A stretch of DNA of 64,000 nucleotides from Delphinapterus leucas (lineage: Eukaryota > Chordata > Mammalia > Artiodactyla > Monodontidae). Positions 1 to 11,888 of this stretch are shown in pieces. The DNA is taken from contig NW_022098036.1 of NCBI RefSeq assembly GCF_002288925.2, positions 41,884,614-41,948,613 of the forward strand, read 5' to 3'. Numbering within the stretch: position 1 is the first letter of the stretch; each line of letters begins with the position of its first letter. A program made the translations under genes and the position numbers. Below the pieces are notes generated by a model. That model ran no database searches. It worked only from the letters and a program-made list of their open reading frames with translations, and had not been told where the DNA came from.

Positions 1-710
1 TCCAGGATTAAAATTAAGAAAACTGCAAAAGTTCTGAATAATATAAATACTTGAATAAAGTAAGACACATCACTTTATATGCATGGTAAGTTTAAATATT
101 GTAAATATTTAATATTTTTCTCCAAATAATTTATAGATTTAAAGCAAATTTAATAAAAATATCAGTATTATATTTGTTATGTTTATCTTACAAAATGATA
201 GTAAAATTTATTAATGGCTATTTTGATAAAAATCAAATAAATTAAATTAAGGATTTTCCTATAAGGATGTTCAATGCAGCATTGTTTAAAATAGCAAAAA
301 ATGCAATTATTTAAATATCTGAATTAATTGCACTGCAACTGATGACTATAATTTTTTAGGCATTGAACGTTTTTTTACAATAATACATTGTTAGGTAAGT
401 TACAAAATGGTATGTATATTACAATGATGATTTTTACCTTGAAAATACACTGGATATATAAAAGAGTTATGTATATTTGTAGTTAAACACTGGTCCAAAC
501 ACTCACTGCTGCCCCCTGGGGACAGATAAATCTCCCAGGATGGGAGTGAAGAGGGCTCTTCACTATCTTGTTTGAAGAATGGTCTTTGAGCAAACCCCAA
601 CTTTCATAACTGGTCCCTCTCATGTATTTCTTTGTTATGTTTCCTTCTTCAGTATGATGCCATTAAATTTCTTCAAGGGAATAATTATAGTTTTTGTCCA
701 CTGTTCGCCA
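1..710. other. AT-rich DNA, nothing recognised
   Basis: Very AT-rich sequence without a repeat or coding signature that I can name. The only open frame, about 66 codons on the minus strand at 400-600, has no recognisable domain. Confidence 0.5.
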
Positions 711-734
711 ATGTGTGTGTGTGTGTGTGTGTGT
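711..734. repeat. (TG)n microsatellite
   Basis: An uninterrupted run of about 12 TG units. It lies inside a 68-codon open frame that exists only because dinucleotide repeats have no stop codons in that phase. Confidence 0.95.
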
Positions 735-836
735 TTTGCATCAATCAACCTTTAATGTCCAAAAGAAGCATGGATGCAGAGCACAAGTGATGTGTGGCTG
801 GGTCTCAGCCTCTGCTCCAGAAATGATGGAGAGATA

Positions 837-862
837 TACATACACATACACACACACACACA
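837..862. repeat. (CA)n microsatellite, imperfect
   Basis: ATACACATAC passes into about eight CA units. It lies about 100 bp from the TG run at 711-734 and is its reverse complement, so the two could pair in a single strand. Confidence 0.85.
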
Positions 863-1339
863 TTTATTTATTTTTATATCTGTCATTGCTAAGGTTTTGA
901 GATAGGAAAGGAGGTTGCAGCATGGTTTTATTCTGTAATCTCACAACAAAATCGGAGAAAATATTGTAAATATATTTTGTCAACAGCAGTCAGGGCTTAC
1001 TTCTATGTTGCAGTTGCAGTTCTCATTACTGGGTGGCAGAATCATGAATGACTTTTATTTTCTTTTTTGAGCTAATCCATGCTATCAGAATTTTCCACTC
1101 TTGGCACATATTGCTTTTGTAATTATAAAATCCGCAATATATGTCATTGTTTTTATTATCCATAATAATATCTTCTAAAATAAAGAAAAACTAAACACAT
1201 TTTAAAAATACTTTTACTTTTATTGTAAAATAAAATTATATAGATTAGTTACAGAAGTCAAATGGACATTTTTCTAGTAAGAAATACACTCAAATCTATG
1301 CCACTACTGGTTTATAAGGCTATTTTATACTAATTGAAC

Positions 1340-1450
1340 ACAGTATTAGAGCATGCTCTCTTTGAGAGTAAAAACTGTGTCAAATGCATTTTGATACTCT
1401 AGTGTAGCTAGCACAAGGCATTGTACACAGTACTTAATGAAACTTAAACT
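1340..1450 (+). repeat. L2-like LINE 3' fragment
   Basis: The order of words such as TTTGAGAGTAAAAACTGTGT, then TAGCACAAGGCATTGTACA and AGTACTTAATGAA matches the L2 3' end (summary, usage and tail words in the same order). It is highly diverged and the edges are approximate. Confidence 0.4.
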
Positions 1451-3617
1451 GACTTTAACTTAAGTGTTTTAAGACTGACTCACTATACACCTCAGTCCCA
1501 TTTTATCAACCACCTAATACACCCTAGTTTGATATATCTGGGGGATATGTTTTAACTCTAAAAAATATTTTTTAAAGATTTCTGAAAAAAAGTGTATATT
1601 ATCATGTTGAAGATAAGAAATGTGGGGTGTTTTGTGCACTTGTTAATTATAAACTCTCTGGTTTATTATCTTAAACAACAAACAATTAGCATCTAGCTCC
1701 ACAATGCTCTGTGAGCAGATACATATGCTCAAAAGAATCATTACATGCTTGAGATCTGACTAATCACATTATTTGAATTTTTATTTTAAAAAATATCTTC
1801 CTATCATTATTTCAGGAAAAAAAAATGAACCTGAGATCTTACAGCATACAGCCCCATGTAGAACTTATAGAATGAAGTGCTATTACCGTTTTATGTATTG
1901 CAAAGACACTGTTTTTTTCTCATTCACCAAAACACTAAGATAAATGTGGCAAGCTGTTTATTGGTTTCAGATTAGAGAGTCACACCTTCCCAAAGGGGAC
2001 CCAAACTAGACTGCTAAAAAAAGTGGGTCACTGGGACAAAACTAAGCAGAGAAGGATATATACATTTATGTAGGATTTTAGGGGACTTCTGGGTTTGTTG
2101 TTTTTTGTTTGTTTTTGGTTTTGTTTTTCTAGGATTCTGAAAATATGTAATATGAATGAGTTAGAACTTGTAACCTATCTCTCTACTCATTTTATTGATG
2201 TGGATCTGCTATAAAAGCAAAAAGTTTACATCTGCTGAAAATATGTACATTACACATAGGGTTCCAGCAACTAAGTATGAGAAAAAAATCTAATTTGACT
2301 GGATTGCTGATTGATTTCCTAAAATCACATTGCTTTCTATTTCTCAGTGATGACATACTTCCCTGCAGTCAATATGCATCTCTTAATTTATTTGCAAGAA
2401 AATTGGCCTCTTTTGCCTTCTCAAATCACATTTGTAATCAATGGCTATGTTCTAAATGCAACTCAGAAATGTCTTTAGAAATCGAGAGCAGTTACAATAA
2501 ATTACTTTTAGCCTGATGTCCCTTCTAGGAACTTATTATTACCATAGCATAGCAGGAAGTTATTTTTTTCTTCTTCCTTGCATCTGAAAACCAACACAAA
2601 TTCTACTACTATAGGCCAAAATTTACACAGCTGTCACATGCTATGAATATATTTTGTTTAATAAAATCTATTCCAAAATCATTTATTGGAAACATACTGT
2701 AGTTACATTATCCTTGTGGTAGTTTCTATCTTTTAAAACATAGAAATTGATTCTTCAGTCATTTGGCCTACCTACTTAGTAAAGTAAATCTTCAACATCT
2801 GTACATGAAGTCTTAATTTTTAGGGAAACCAAGGGCCAACTGATACTATAAAAAGATCAGGGTGAGTGAGATACTTAGGCTTGGGATTTAAAGTCAAAAT
2901 TAGATTACGCTAATATGTAGCAATTACAGCTTAGAGTAAGCTATTTCATTTATATTAAGTGCTTCTGTTCCACAAAATAGCAGATCTTTCCCAGAGATCA
3001 TTTAGTAAATTATATTATTATTTTATTTGAAGCATGGTATCTCTATCATTTCAGTCACCCACTGCTGAGGTAAACCTCACCAACAGATGGCCTAAACAAG
3101 CAAGCTCACTTGAGTATAGATTTCTGAATTTGAGCACAGTACCTTAGCAAGCCACCATTTTCAATTGGTCTATCCTACAAAAACCATTCCTTAAAAGCAA
3201 CAACAAATGTCACAACCCTAAAATCCTACAGTGATAGTGGAAGATCATACATTAATGTCTACTCACAATATATTCCCACAGTTAATTCATTTGGATAAAA
3301 GACACAAATGCAGAAACAAGCAAAGCGAAAACCAGAATGAAGATACTGCCAGAATAATTACCATAAAGTATGGTTCAGGGCTCACGATAGGGTCACTTAA
3401 GGTTGGTCACAGAGTTCACCAAGAGGCTAAGGCTCAGCTAAGGAGCCACTGCTAATCACCCACAGGTATGGTTAATTCACTCACTGACATATCCAATGCT
3501 AACTGGGCACCAGTGTTGCTCCAAGCACTGTTCTAAGATGGAAGGTCAGTAGTGAACCACCTAAAGTCCCTCTTCCCATGAAGCTTTCACTTTGGATGGA
3601 ACACAAAAGACAAAAAC
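1451..3617. other. AT-rich DNA, no gene recognised
   Basis: About 2.2 kb without a recognisable gene. A T-rich, GTTT-biased low-complexity patch lies at about 2094-2132. The 79-codon frame at 2277-2516 and 74-codon frame at 3231-3455 show no domain. Confidence 0.5.
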
Positions 3618-3618
3618 G

Positions 3619-3657
3619 GAAAAAAAAAAAAATATATATATATATATGTATATATGT
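3619..3657. repeat. Poly-A followed by (TA)n
   Basis: About 12 A residues run straight into about 10 TA units and a TATATGTATATATG end. This is a low-complexity tract and a likely slippage site. Confidence 0.9.
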
Positions 3658-4589
3658 TTTCACTACATCTCTTGGAAATATACTTTAACACAATTTCAGT
3701 ATAATGTTATTAGAGTTATGAAGCAAGAAAAGAATTTTGCTGAGATAATTTATATTCATAATCAAGTAACTTTTTTGAACTTATTAGTAGCAGGATTAGT
3801 GCAAGATCCAACATTTTTGAATTCTAGGCTTGTGTTTAGATACATGTCTTAGCTTTCAGGTTTCCTTAGTCATAGGCAACATTTAAGTTTAAGGATTATA
3901 TTATTACCTTAAGAAGAGTATTAGAATAAAACTCAGTGAATGAGGATTCCAGACATTCAAGAGATCATGAGATCATGAACAAATCTTAATCTCTTTGTGT
4001 TGGTTTCTTTCAACTAGCCAATTCAAACAAGCTCTTTCAAACAAATATAAAGGATTATGTGAGAATTTATATTCAATTTAATTCAATATATCATGTACAG
4101 GTACTGTGAAATTGCACAGAGGTACACTGAGGAAAAAAACAAACACTAATTCAATAAAGGTGTTAGAAAAGTGGAGACCTACCCCATTCTAGAAGAAATA
4201 TAAGCTGCTCTAAAATTTAAGCACAGACTTGAAGGATGAGTATAAATCAGTGCATTTACTCAGTGGTGTATCTGAACTCTTTGAGGTACTCTGTTAAAAG
4301 GCCAATGAGGATTAATTTGTATGATAACAGTAGCAGAAGTCTTATTATTATAACTTTATATCAGAAAATTTACAATTAAGCCCACAACCCTGTATAAATG
4401 ATATATATGAAAATAAGTGAAGTCATGGATGTAAATATCTTGCCCACTAAGTTCTCGAGTAAAATATGAACCAACCAATTAAAATTTAAAACATGTCTAA
4501 ATCTTACAGGTGTTTACACAGGATGTTCTGTTAGCATTCTCCCTATCTCCTCCTTTGTCTCTTATTTTTTTTAAGTTAATATTAGTTAT
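3658..4589. other. Unclassified AT-rich DNA
   Basis: No gene, young retroposon or clear ancient repeat is visible. Confidence 0.45.
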
Positions 4590-4720
4590 TTGTTTATTAA
4601 CAATTTATTCAAATAAACATTTATTAAATGTCTTCTATGTGTCAGAACTTCTGATACAGCCCATGATAGCCAGCCTTGGGGAAAACAATGCCTGCTTTGC
4701 CTTTGGCCCAGCAAACTAAT
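4590..4720 (-). repeat. L2-like LINE 3' end
   Basis: AAACATTTATTAAATGTCTT followed by CTATGTGTCAGAACTTCTGA and CAGCCCATGATAGCC is the reverse-complement signature of the L2 3' end (the 'acatttattgagc...ctatgtgccag' words). Diverged, edges approximate. Confidence 0.45.
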
Positions 4721-5028
4721 TACTTCAGTTCCTGATTAAATAACACTATCCTTTCTACCAAACAGTTTGTGATCCAGCTTGTATCTTCTCAGATCACACA
4801 TACATTTGTATAAATGATGAAACAGTAAAAAATCACCAAATCTCAGGGTTTCCTCATTGAGGAGTTAGGTCCAAGTGTTTCCTCCAAGTTTTATCCAGCT
4901 CTTTTGGTTTGTCAGTAAACAAGGAGTCGTAGCATGTATGTAGCAGAGACTTTGAGTGAACAGCATGATATGTAAATGCACAGTGAATGGAAGTGACATT
5001 TCTTTTTCTCTCTCGATGGTTTTTATTT

Positions 5029-5287
5029 TTTTTAATTTTTTTATTTTTGAATTTTTATTGGAGTATAGTTGAGTTACAATGTTGTATTAGTTTCAGCTGT
5101 AGAGCAAAGTGAATCAGTTGTACATATACATACAACCACTCTTTTTTAGACTCTTTTCCCATATAGGTCATTACAGAGTATTGAGTAGAGTTTCCTGTGC
5201 TACACAGTAGGTCCTTATTAGTTATCAATTTTATATATAGTAGTATGTATATGTCAATCCCAATCTTCCAATTTATCCCTCCCCCCA
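5029..5287 (-). mobile_element. LINE-1 3' end, 5'-truncated (artiodactyl-type L1)
   Basis: The plus strand reads as the reverse complement of the L1 3' UTR and tail: T-rich start, TTTTTATTGGAGTATAGTTG, GTTACAATGTTGTATTAG, then the 'tacacagtaggtcctta' block and the 'ccaatttatccctcccccc' block. Only about 260 bp of 3' UTR is present, so the copy is severely 5'-truncated. The same order recurs at 13083, 19920 and, on the other strand, at 26600-26846. A convincing target-site duplication was not found; CTCTCTC on both sides is too short and simple to rely on. Confidence 0.85.
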
Positions 5288-5910
5288 ATAGCCTCCTACT
5301 CTCTCAAACAAACACACTAGTTACTAAGACAGCATGGTCAAAATAAAGTGGCACCTGAAACTGTTCCTTTTTGTACTGAAGTCATTGAAAAGAAAATAAA
5401 TAGCTATAAGCAGTTTTGTCTTTATAAAGCCTTCTTGCTGTGAGAGAAAAGAAGAAACAACTTCTCTATGAACTTTGTTCTAAAATTTGTTTTCATATAC
5501 TTTATAAGGCTGATCATTCCACTAAAAATACCCTTTAATTTGATTTAACTATCGAGTTTTGATGATGAATCCATATATATTACTGTGACAGAACAAAGAA
5601 ATAAGATTTCTAGGGCTCACAAAAGCTACATCGATTTTCCATTAAAAGCTTCAGAATTTAGCTGATCTCATTTAGTAATAATCTAATTAATGAAAGTAAG
5701 GAAATAACACTCATTAATCTATTATCTATTTTATATAAATTATATAGTGAAATTCATTTACAGCCACAAGATTACAGTTTATAAACGACTCTGATAATGT
5801 GTTAACACACTGAGAAACCCAATTTAACCTGTAAGTACATATTTCTTCACTGAAATTGTACAAAATCCATTCATCCACATCCACTTCCTACCAGTAGGAA
5901 AAATGCCGGT

Positions 5911-5964
5911 AGAGGGGAAGAAGGAAGATGAGATGGGGAGAGAAGAGGGGAAGGAAAGAAAGAA
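5911..5964. repeat. Polypurine tract
   Basis: About 54 bases are almost all A and G, with only two T interruptions near 5929 and 5934. This low-complexity tract could form unusual DNA structure; no function is implied. Confidence 0.8.
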
Positions 5965-6368
5965 TTCCTGATATTATATTCCTGCACCAAACTTTAGGCT
6001 TTTCAAATAACTAACACAAAGTGGGAACCATTTAGTATGTTGTCATACTAAACATAACCAATAATGCTGTTGCTCTCAGTTTCAGTTAAATGCTAAGAAA
6101 TATGATTCCTGCTTTTACCTTTTGTTTTTCAACTAAGAGCTCTGAAGAGCCATTTCAAAATTATTGTTCTATTAAAAGCCTGGCTCAGTTCCTCTTATCT
6201 GCCTTATTTGCATTTATTTTGGGGATAAGAATTTCATGGTACAAAATTTTCAATGTGCCCTGATAGTCTTTTGAATTCTCCTCAATAATAACTCACCTTA
6301 TCTCCAAAAAAATTTAAAAGTCCCGGTCATGATCCTAAATGCCACAATTATCTTATTTCCTCCAAACC

Positions 6369-6391
6369 TTTTTTTTTTTTTTTTTTTTTTC
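6369..6391. repeat. Poly-T run
   Basis: About 23 consecutive T. It could be the tail of a minus-strand retrocopy, but no L1, SINE or cDNA-like sequence follows on its right side and no flanking duplication was found, so it is listed only as a homopolymer. Confidence 0.9.
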
Positions 6392-8165
6392 CAGTTAGGT
6401 CACACAGCCACTGTTCCAACTCCCACTTCCTTAAAGCTTTTACTTTCTATAGGAATAGAAAGCAGAAGAAAAGGAATAAGCATTGTAAAATCCTAAGTAG
6501 AAGACCGGTGTTACTATGTTTCATGGTTTTTTGCTTTATTTGACATTTAACAAACCCAGAAAAATAGAAGATTTCTCCACCAGGATAACATACAACACAA
6601 GTAGCTACAGTGAAATTTTCCCTCATGATCCTTAAAAGGAGAACAATTTCCAAGTGTTTGCATATAAGCCAAAGAAGCCTATCTCGACATTCAAACTGTT
6701 CGAAAGATCTTTTTAATATCCATATAAAGTTTGCGTTCTACTCCTTTAAATCTAGTTGCTTTCATTTATTAAAAAAATCCCAAACCTTCTAATAATATTG
6801 ACACTCCAGGGTGTCATAGCTCTTGTGTTTAGAAGAATTTAGAGAATCCCTGGCACAATGCCAAATAATCCCAGAAGGCTTTTATAGCTGAGTCTGAGAT
6901 ACATAAAGATGATACTTTGGATGAGGCATACTAATTTACAGAAAAATTATTAAATGCATGGTATGATCAATTTTAAGAGGTCATATAGTCAAACCCCAGT
7001 TTCTAGTATAAAATTATATTTGGCATAGATATAGCAATCTACCCTTCTGTTTGAATATCTACAGAAGGAGAAATTACATATCCTGCTACATTAGTAAGTA
7101 GTCAAGAAATTATTCAAATCCAAAATGCCTTTCCCAGTTATAAGTCATCTATTCCTATCTACCCTAAAATGCAATGAAGGACAGCTATTAACTACTACTA
7201 CATCATCATTATCTCTTTAATGTTAGAACCTAAAGGAAGGTACTTTTTGCTAAGAAGCAGTTGATTTTTACTTTGAACTGTTCATGGCCTGTGAGATGAT
7301 AATAGCAGTACACATAGCAATAGACTTGAAACAACATCCTCAATATCTCTGAAAGCTTAGGACAAACTAAGGCACTGTCCAGTCCAAGGTCATGCAGAAT
7401 TTTAAAAAAAAGAAAGAAAGAAAAGAGTCAATAGAAAACCAAACCAGGACTTTCAGTCTCCTGTTCATACTGCTTGAATAATCTCACTATCTTTAAAGTT
7501 CTTTTCCTGATTGAGGTAAGACAGAGCCCTATGGGATTCATTCCCCCTGGTGCAGGTTACTTAGCTGAGCCATACATTTCTATTGGCCCTATTGATTAGG
7601 CATCTGTCTCCTCTGTGAGGATGGTTTGCTCTTGTGGAACCGTGTTTAGCAGCTGTTACAGTTCAGATGAGTGTTGACAGGATGAAAATTAAATTAACAC
7701 CCAATAACATTTTAACACCTGGTCCAACAACTGCAATATCATTGAATTCACCTTTTCAAAGTTGCTTTGGGAGTTTATTCATCCTTACTTTGACTTTGAC
7801 CTAAGGAGACACTCCTATCATTTGGCTACGAAAGACTCTCCCTTGACTGTTCGTTTGTAATTTCTGTGAACCTTCCCTCTGATTCCCATTCAATGACTAC
7901 ATGGGCAGTCTCTGGAAAATACTCAGTAGAAATATTCCATTGGAAAATGTACCACTCTCTTGATTATAGTTGAAGAGTGAGCACAGACAGAAAATGCTAA
8001 CTGAAGTATATTTTACTGTAACACAAGACAGACTGATGGACAAATAACCATCTACTCAGGGACAATGAAGTTGGAAAGAATGCAGGATTCACACACTTAT
8101 GACTTCTTGTCTTGATTGGCTTGTGAATAATGTCAAGGGGAGTATGTAGAGCATGGCCCTTATGC

Positions 8166-8640
8166 TGGTAGAATCTGGAGTCAGATGGCCTCATTTTATT
8201 TTTTTTAATTTTTTTAACATCTTTATTGGAGTATAATTGCTTTACAATGGCATGTTAGGTTCTGCTTTATAACAAAGTGAATCAGCTATACATATACATA
8301 TATCCCCATATCTCCTCCCTCTTGCGTCTCCCTCCCACCCTCCCTATCCCACCCCTCTAGGTGGTGACAAAGCACCGAGCTGATCTCCCTGTGCTATGCA
8401 GCTGCTTCCCACTAGCTATCTATTTTACGTTTGGTAGATGGCCTCATTTAAAAATTCAACTCTGCTATTCACAAGCATGTGACATTGTTTAAGATACTTA
8501 AATCACTGAGCTTTAGTTTCCTCATAAAATCCAATGAATAATAGTGCCTGCTTCACAGAGTTGTTTGACAATTATAAAATCCATGTAAAACACTTAAAGT
8601 GATAGTGTCCCACAGGCTGTGACACATACTAAGTCCTAAG
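8166..8640 (+). repeat. MIR SINE, split by an L1 insertion
   Basis: TAGAATCTGGAGTCAGATGG at the left and, after the L1, ATTCAACTCTGCTATTCACA, TTTAGTTTCCTCATAAAATC, AATAATAGTGCCTGCTTCAC and ACACTTAAAGTGATAGTG follow the MIR order: tRNA-related head, core, then tail. The two halves are 8166-8182 and about 8450-8640 and join cleanly once the L1 at 8197-8435 and one duplication copy are removed. Confidence 0.65.
8197..8435 (-). mobile_element. LINE-1 3' end inside MIR, with target-site duplication
   Basis: Reverse-complement L1 3' UTR: AACATCTTTATTGGAGTATA, TTGCTTTACAATGG, a CCCTCCCACCCTCC block, then AAAGCACCGAGCTGATCTCC and CTTCCCACTAGCTATCTATT. This 3' UTR differs from the copies at 5029 and 13083 and represents another L1 subfamily, shared with the scrap at 54768. 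It is flanked by AGATGGCCTCATTT at 8183-8196 and 8436-8449, a perfect 14-bp duplication. Only about 240 bp was inserted. Confidence 0.9.
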
Positions 8641-8649
8641 TCTTAGGTA

Positions 8650-8850
8650 CCATTATAATGTCACAGACTACCTGAATTGAAAAGGAGCTTTGAGATCATT
8701 TAATCTTATCCTCTCATCTTACTGTTAAGTAAACGCAAGGAGGTTCAGTAACTTCCTCAAGGATATATATCCACATAATCAGTGCTAAGAAACAAATCCA
8801 GGTTTCCTCATCAGGACTCTCATTTTCTTTTCAGAAGAATGCCAACTCTT
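8650..8850 (-). repeat. MIR-like ancient repeat
   Basis: GAGATCATTTAATCTTATCC, then ACTGTTAAGTAAACG, GTAACTTCCTCAAGG and CAAATCCAGGTTTCCTCATC resemble the antisense order of a mammal-wide SINE (control of loss, 'aactt-cc-caagg', 'aacccagg'). It is too diverged for a firm family name. Confidence 0.35.
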
Positions 8851-9629
8851 CAATAGGCTATTTATTTAGAAAAGACTCTGTGACTATTCCATGTAACTCA
8901 TTCATTTAAGCTCCTTCTATCTGTATTTCTCTTCCTCCTTCTGGGAGAAAGAAATGTTATTTGTTATTTGCCAGGACTATTAAGATGCACAGATAATAAA
9001 GCTATCATGCTATAATTTGATGTTTAGAATTCCTATCAGATGCTAGATGTTCTTCCAGAGGTAAATACAATACAGTGTCTAACCTACTAAAAGGCAAGGA
9101 AAAAATGTTAGCACACAACAGATACAGTCCAGTAAACAATTGTTAGAAAATGATAATCCATTTAGTGGATTTTCCAAGATCTTCACTCCTTTTCTTGTTT
9201 CTGTTGCTTTCAATTTTATTGCTAATTATATGTGCAGGGAAGAGAAGCTAGCAGAAGGGAGAATTGCATCTTTTAATTTGGTTAGTGTTAGCACTGGTTA
9301 ACAAATATTGTCAATTGTTTTGTATTTCTAGAGACTGATATTATAGACTTTAATGAGACTTTTGGATTAACTATAAATAGTATTTATTCATTCACTTTTC
9401 CCACTTGACTTTTCCCCCACTAGTACAGACTCAAGAGTTTTGTTCTTGTTGTTTTATGATAGTCTTCTCTCCTAGTTTGTTTTTGTTTTGTTGAATTTGT
9501 TTTGCTCCCTATCATGAATATATGGGAGTGATAATACGAACACAACTTGCAAGCTACAATTGGAGGTGATAATACTTTAACACAATTATATTTTAAAAGT
9601 TATTTTATCTTAATTCTTTTAAATAAAAT
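8851..9629. other. Unclassified AT-rich DNA
   Basis: No open frame of note and no recognised repeat. TTTTGTT-rich stretches occur at 9435-9505. Confidence 0.45.
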
Positions 9630-9638
9630 ATCCCAATC

Positions 9639-10009
9639 TGGGGTTTGGAATTAACAGATACACACTACTATATATAAAATAGATAAATAATAAGGATCTA
9701 TTGCCTAGCACGGGGAACTATATTCAATATCTTGTAATAAGCTATAATGGAAATATATATATATTATTATTAACTGGATCGTATATATATGTACATATAT
9801 ATGTGTATGTATTAACTGAATCACTTTGCCATACACCTGAAACTAACACAACATTGTAAATCAATTATACTTCAATAAAAAATCCCAGGGACATCCCTGG
9901 CAGTCTAGTGGTAAAGACTCCCTGCGTCCATTGCAGGGGGCATAGGTTGGATCCCTGATTGGGAACTAAGATCCCGCATGCCGTGCGGTGTGGTCAAAAA
10001 GAAAAAAAA
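9639..10009 (+). mobile_element. LINE-1 3' end, carrying a SINE in its A tail
   Basis: Plus-strand L1 3' UTR: GGGGAACTATATTCAATATC, TTGTAATAAGCTATAATGG, a TA-rich patch, ATCACTTTGCCATACACCTG, AAACTAACACAACATTGTAA and ACTTCAATAAAAAA. The element is cut to about 245 bp before its tail. ATCCCAATC at 9630-9638 and 10010-10018 looks like its target-site duplication, with the small SINE at 9888-10004 inserted into the A tail between them. Confidence 0.85.
9888..10004 (+). mobile_element. tRNA-derived SINE, small CHR-like type
   Basis: About 117 bp of a tRNA-Glu-type SINE: GACATCCCTGGCAGTCTAGT (A-box region), GGTTGGATCCCTGATTGGGA (B-box region, keeping the A after TTGG), then GATCCCGCATGCCGTGCGG and an A-rich tail. 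It matches the copy at 58145-58262 in length and layout and lacks the GC-rich 3' half of the short CHR copies. The target-site duplication AAAAAATCCCA is at 9877-9887 and 10005-10015, so the target was the A tail of the L1. Confidence 0.85.
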
Positions 10010-10018
10010 ATCCCAATC

Positions 10019-11540
10019 CTATATTGTTAAATTTGCATAATCCAATATAAGCATTAATATTTTCCATAAAATGTTTTTGTAAAAGAAGATATAATTTCAT
10101 GGAGAAAAAATGAATGACAGAGAAGAGGGGTGTATGAGGATCAACTATTCTAATCTACTAGTATGAAAAAAGCAGTCTTCCAGAAGTGAAAATCAAATGG
10201 TGGGAAATACTGAATGTTTTTAAAATGCTATATAATTGCTTAATTGCCTCATTCTCCTAAATGGTTCCCTCTGTCCCCTTAGGCTTTGTTACCCTAACTC
10301 TAGAAATGATCCCATAATCCTGGGGAGAATGTATATATAATTTGAAATATATAAGCATTAAAGATATATGATATGTTCAGCAACACATACATCATTGATT
10401 TCTTTTATATTTCCCAGATAAAGGTATAAATATCTTGAGACAGGTTTGTTTTTCACTTTAGAAAGTCTAATAATAGTAAAAAAAAGATTCTTTCTAGCCA
10501 CCTGAGTGTACACTTACAACAGGAAGACAGATTACAAGATTCTCAAATTCTCATAGATACGACAGCATTTTTTATCAATCACTTGCAAGATTACTTAGCA
10601 TCTGAAAGTACTCCTACTAAAACTAATACATTCACAGCCTGCTCAGCATTAATATTTTAGTTTTACATGAGAAGTGAGAAAATTTTTATAAACCTTCAAG
10701 TTCAACTAAAATATGGCTGAACATTCTTAAGACACCTTGACAGCAAGTGACACTTTGCTTTTGAATATTTTAATTATTCTGTACTACAAAAGGTTGTGGT
10801 CATCTAGGAAAGAAATATTATTTTCCTAGGAGAAAGAGAGATGCAAGAGAAAAGAGGAGCAGAAATCAGGAAAAGCGCCCATCTATTTCAATGCCAATTT
10901 CAATATTATTATTATCAAATAATATTTCATAAAATCATAAAACAGGAAGGGTTCTTAATATTTCATTCAATCCACACCCATGCCTCCTGGAAGGAGACAG
11001 AAAATCAGAAAAAGAGGAAAAACAACTTTTGATCTTGAACCAAGAAAAGCAGTTCATCAGCCTCTGGTTTATTTATAAATATTCCAGACAAAGGAAAAAG
11101 TCATATTACTTTTAAATGGCTATCAGGTTCATAATCAATTTGCTCAATTGTGTACAGTAGATTATTTTGGCAACCAAAGGAGACAGAATTCCTCTCTACC
11201 ATTCATCAGACACTTAAAAAATGAGTTAATTTATTAAAAATCCACAGAATCACAAACCTAGAATTAAGGCTGAGGGTCACCTGATAGGTGGTCCCTCACT
11301 CAGGTGGTTTCTATACTGCAATCAACTTCCATTCCATAGTTGAAACCCAAAATGCATTTACTTACAAACACACATAATAAACGATGATTAGGAACCCTGT
11401 GTGTATTTAACCCATAATGCATCTAACCTGTTGAAAACTAGCATTAGGGATGGAGAATTAGATTCAGTGGTTCAACAGCACAATTTCATGGCTGTAACAA
11501 AAAGTGCCATTACTCAGGGAGAATGTTCACAGATTTAGTC

Positions 11541-11543
<3 letters not shown>
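10019..11543. other. Unclassified AT-rich DNA
   Basis: No recognised gene or repeat in 1.5 kb. The 63-codon frame at 10841-11032 is rich in lysine and glutamine codons, as expected for A-rich DNA, and shows no domain. Confidence 0.45.

Positions 11544-11586
<43 letters not shown>
11544..11586. repeat. (AC)n microsatellite
   Basis: About 21 uninterrupted AC units, the longest pure dinucleotide run in the window and so the best candidate for a length-polymorphic marker. Confidence 0.97.
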
Positions 11587-11587
<1 letters not shown>

Positions 11588-11689
11588 CCTCTCTTCTTAA
11601 AATTCTCTAAGAACTGTGTTTCTAACTTAACTTCCAATATTATCCCATCTCAGGATCTACATGAATTCACAGTTAAAAATGACTCTTGG

Positions 11690-11879
11690 GGGCTTCCCTG
11701 GTGGCGCAGTGGTTGAGAGTCCGCCTGCCGATGCAGGGGACACGGGTTCGTGCCCAGGTCCGGGAAGATCCCACATGCCGCGGAGCGGCTGGGCCCGTGA
11801 GCCATGGCCGCTGGGCCTGCGCGTCCGGAGACTGTGCTCCGCAACGGGAGAGGCCACAACAGTGAGAGGCCCGCGTAAA
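11690..11879 (+). mobile_element. CHR SINE, short type, almost without A tail
   Basis: Head GGGCTTCCCTGGTGGCGCAG with an A-box-like TGGCGCAGTGG, then a B-box-like GGTTCGTGCC at 11745-11754, then the GC-rich body. The target-site duplication GACTCTTGG is at 11681-11689 and 11880-11888. The copy stops at ...CCCGCGTAA, lacking the final ACCGC and the A tail seen in its relatives. Apparent reading frames across it belong to the SINE and are not genes. Confidence 0.95.
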
Positions 11880-11888
11880 GACTCTTGG

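Larger units (their letters stand above)
5288..8165. other. AT-rich DNA, no gene recognised
   Basis: Apart from the polypurine tract and poly-T run listed separately, and a short GAAA-rich patch near 7410-7430, I see no gene or classifiable repeat in this 2.9 kb. Open frames at 6447-6653, 6610-6792 and 7997-8194 have no domain. Confidence 0.5.

Noticed and set aside
694..900. 68-codon frame with a run of Val-Cys codons
   Set aside because: It is created by TG and CA microsatellites.
6369..6391. Tail of a processed pseudogene on the minus strand
   Set aside because: No cDNA-like sequence follows and no flanking duplication is present.
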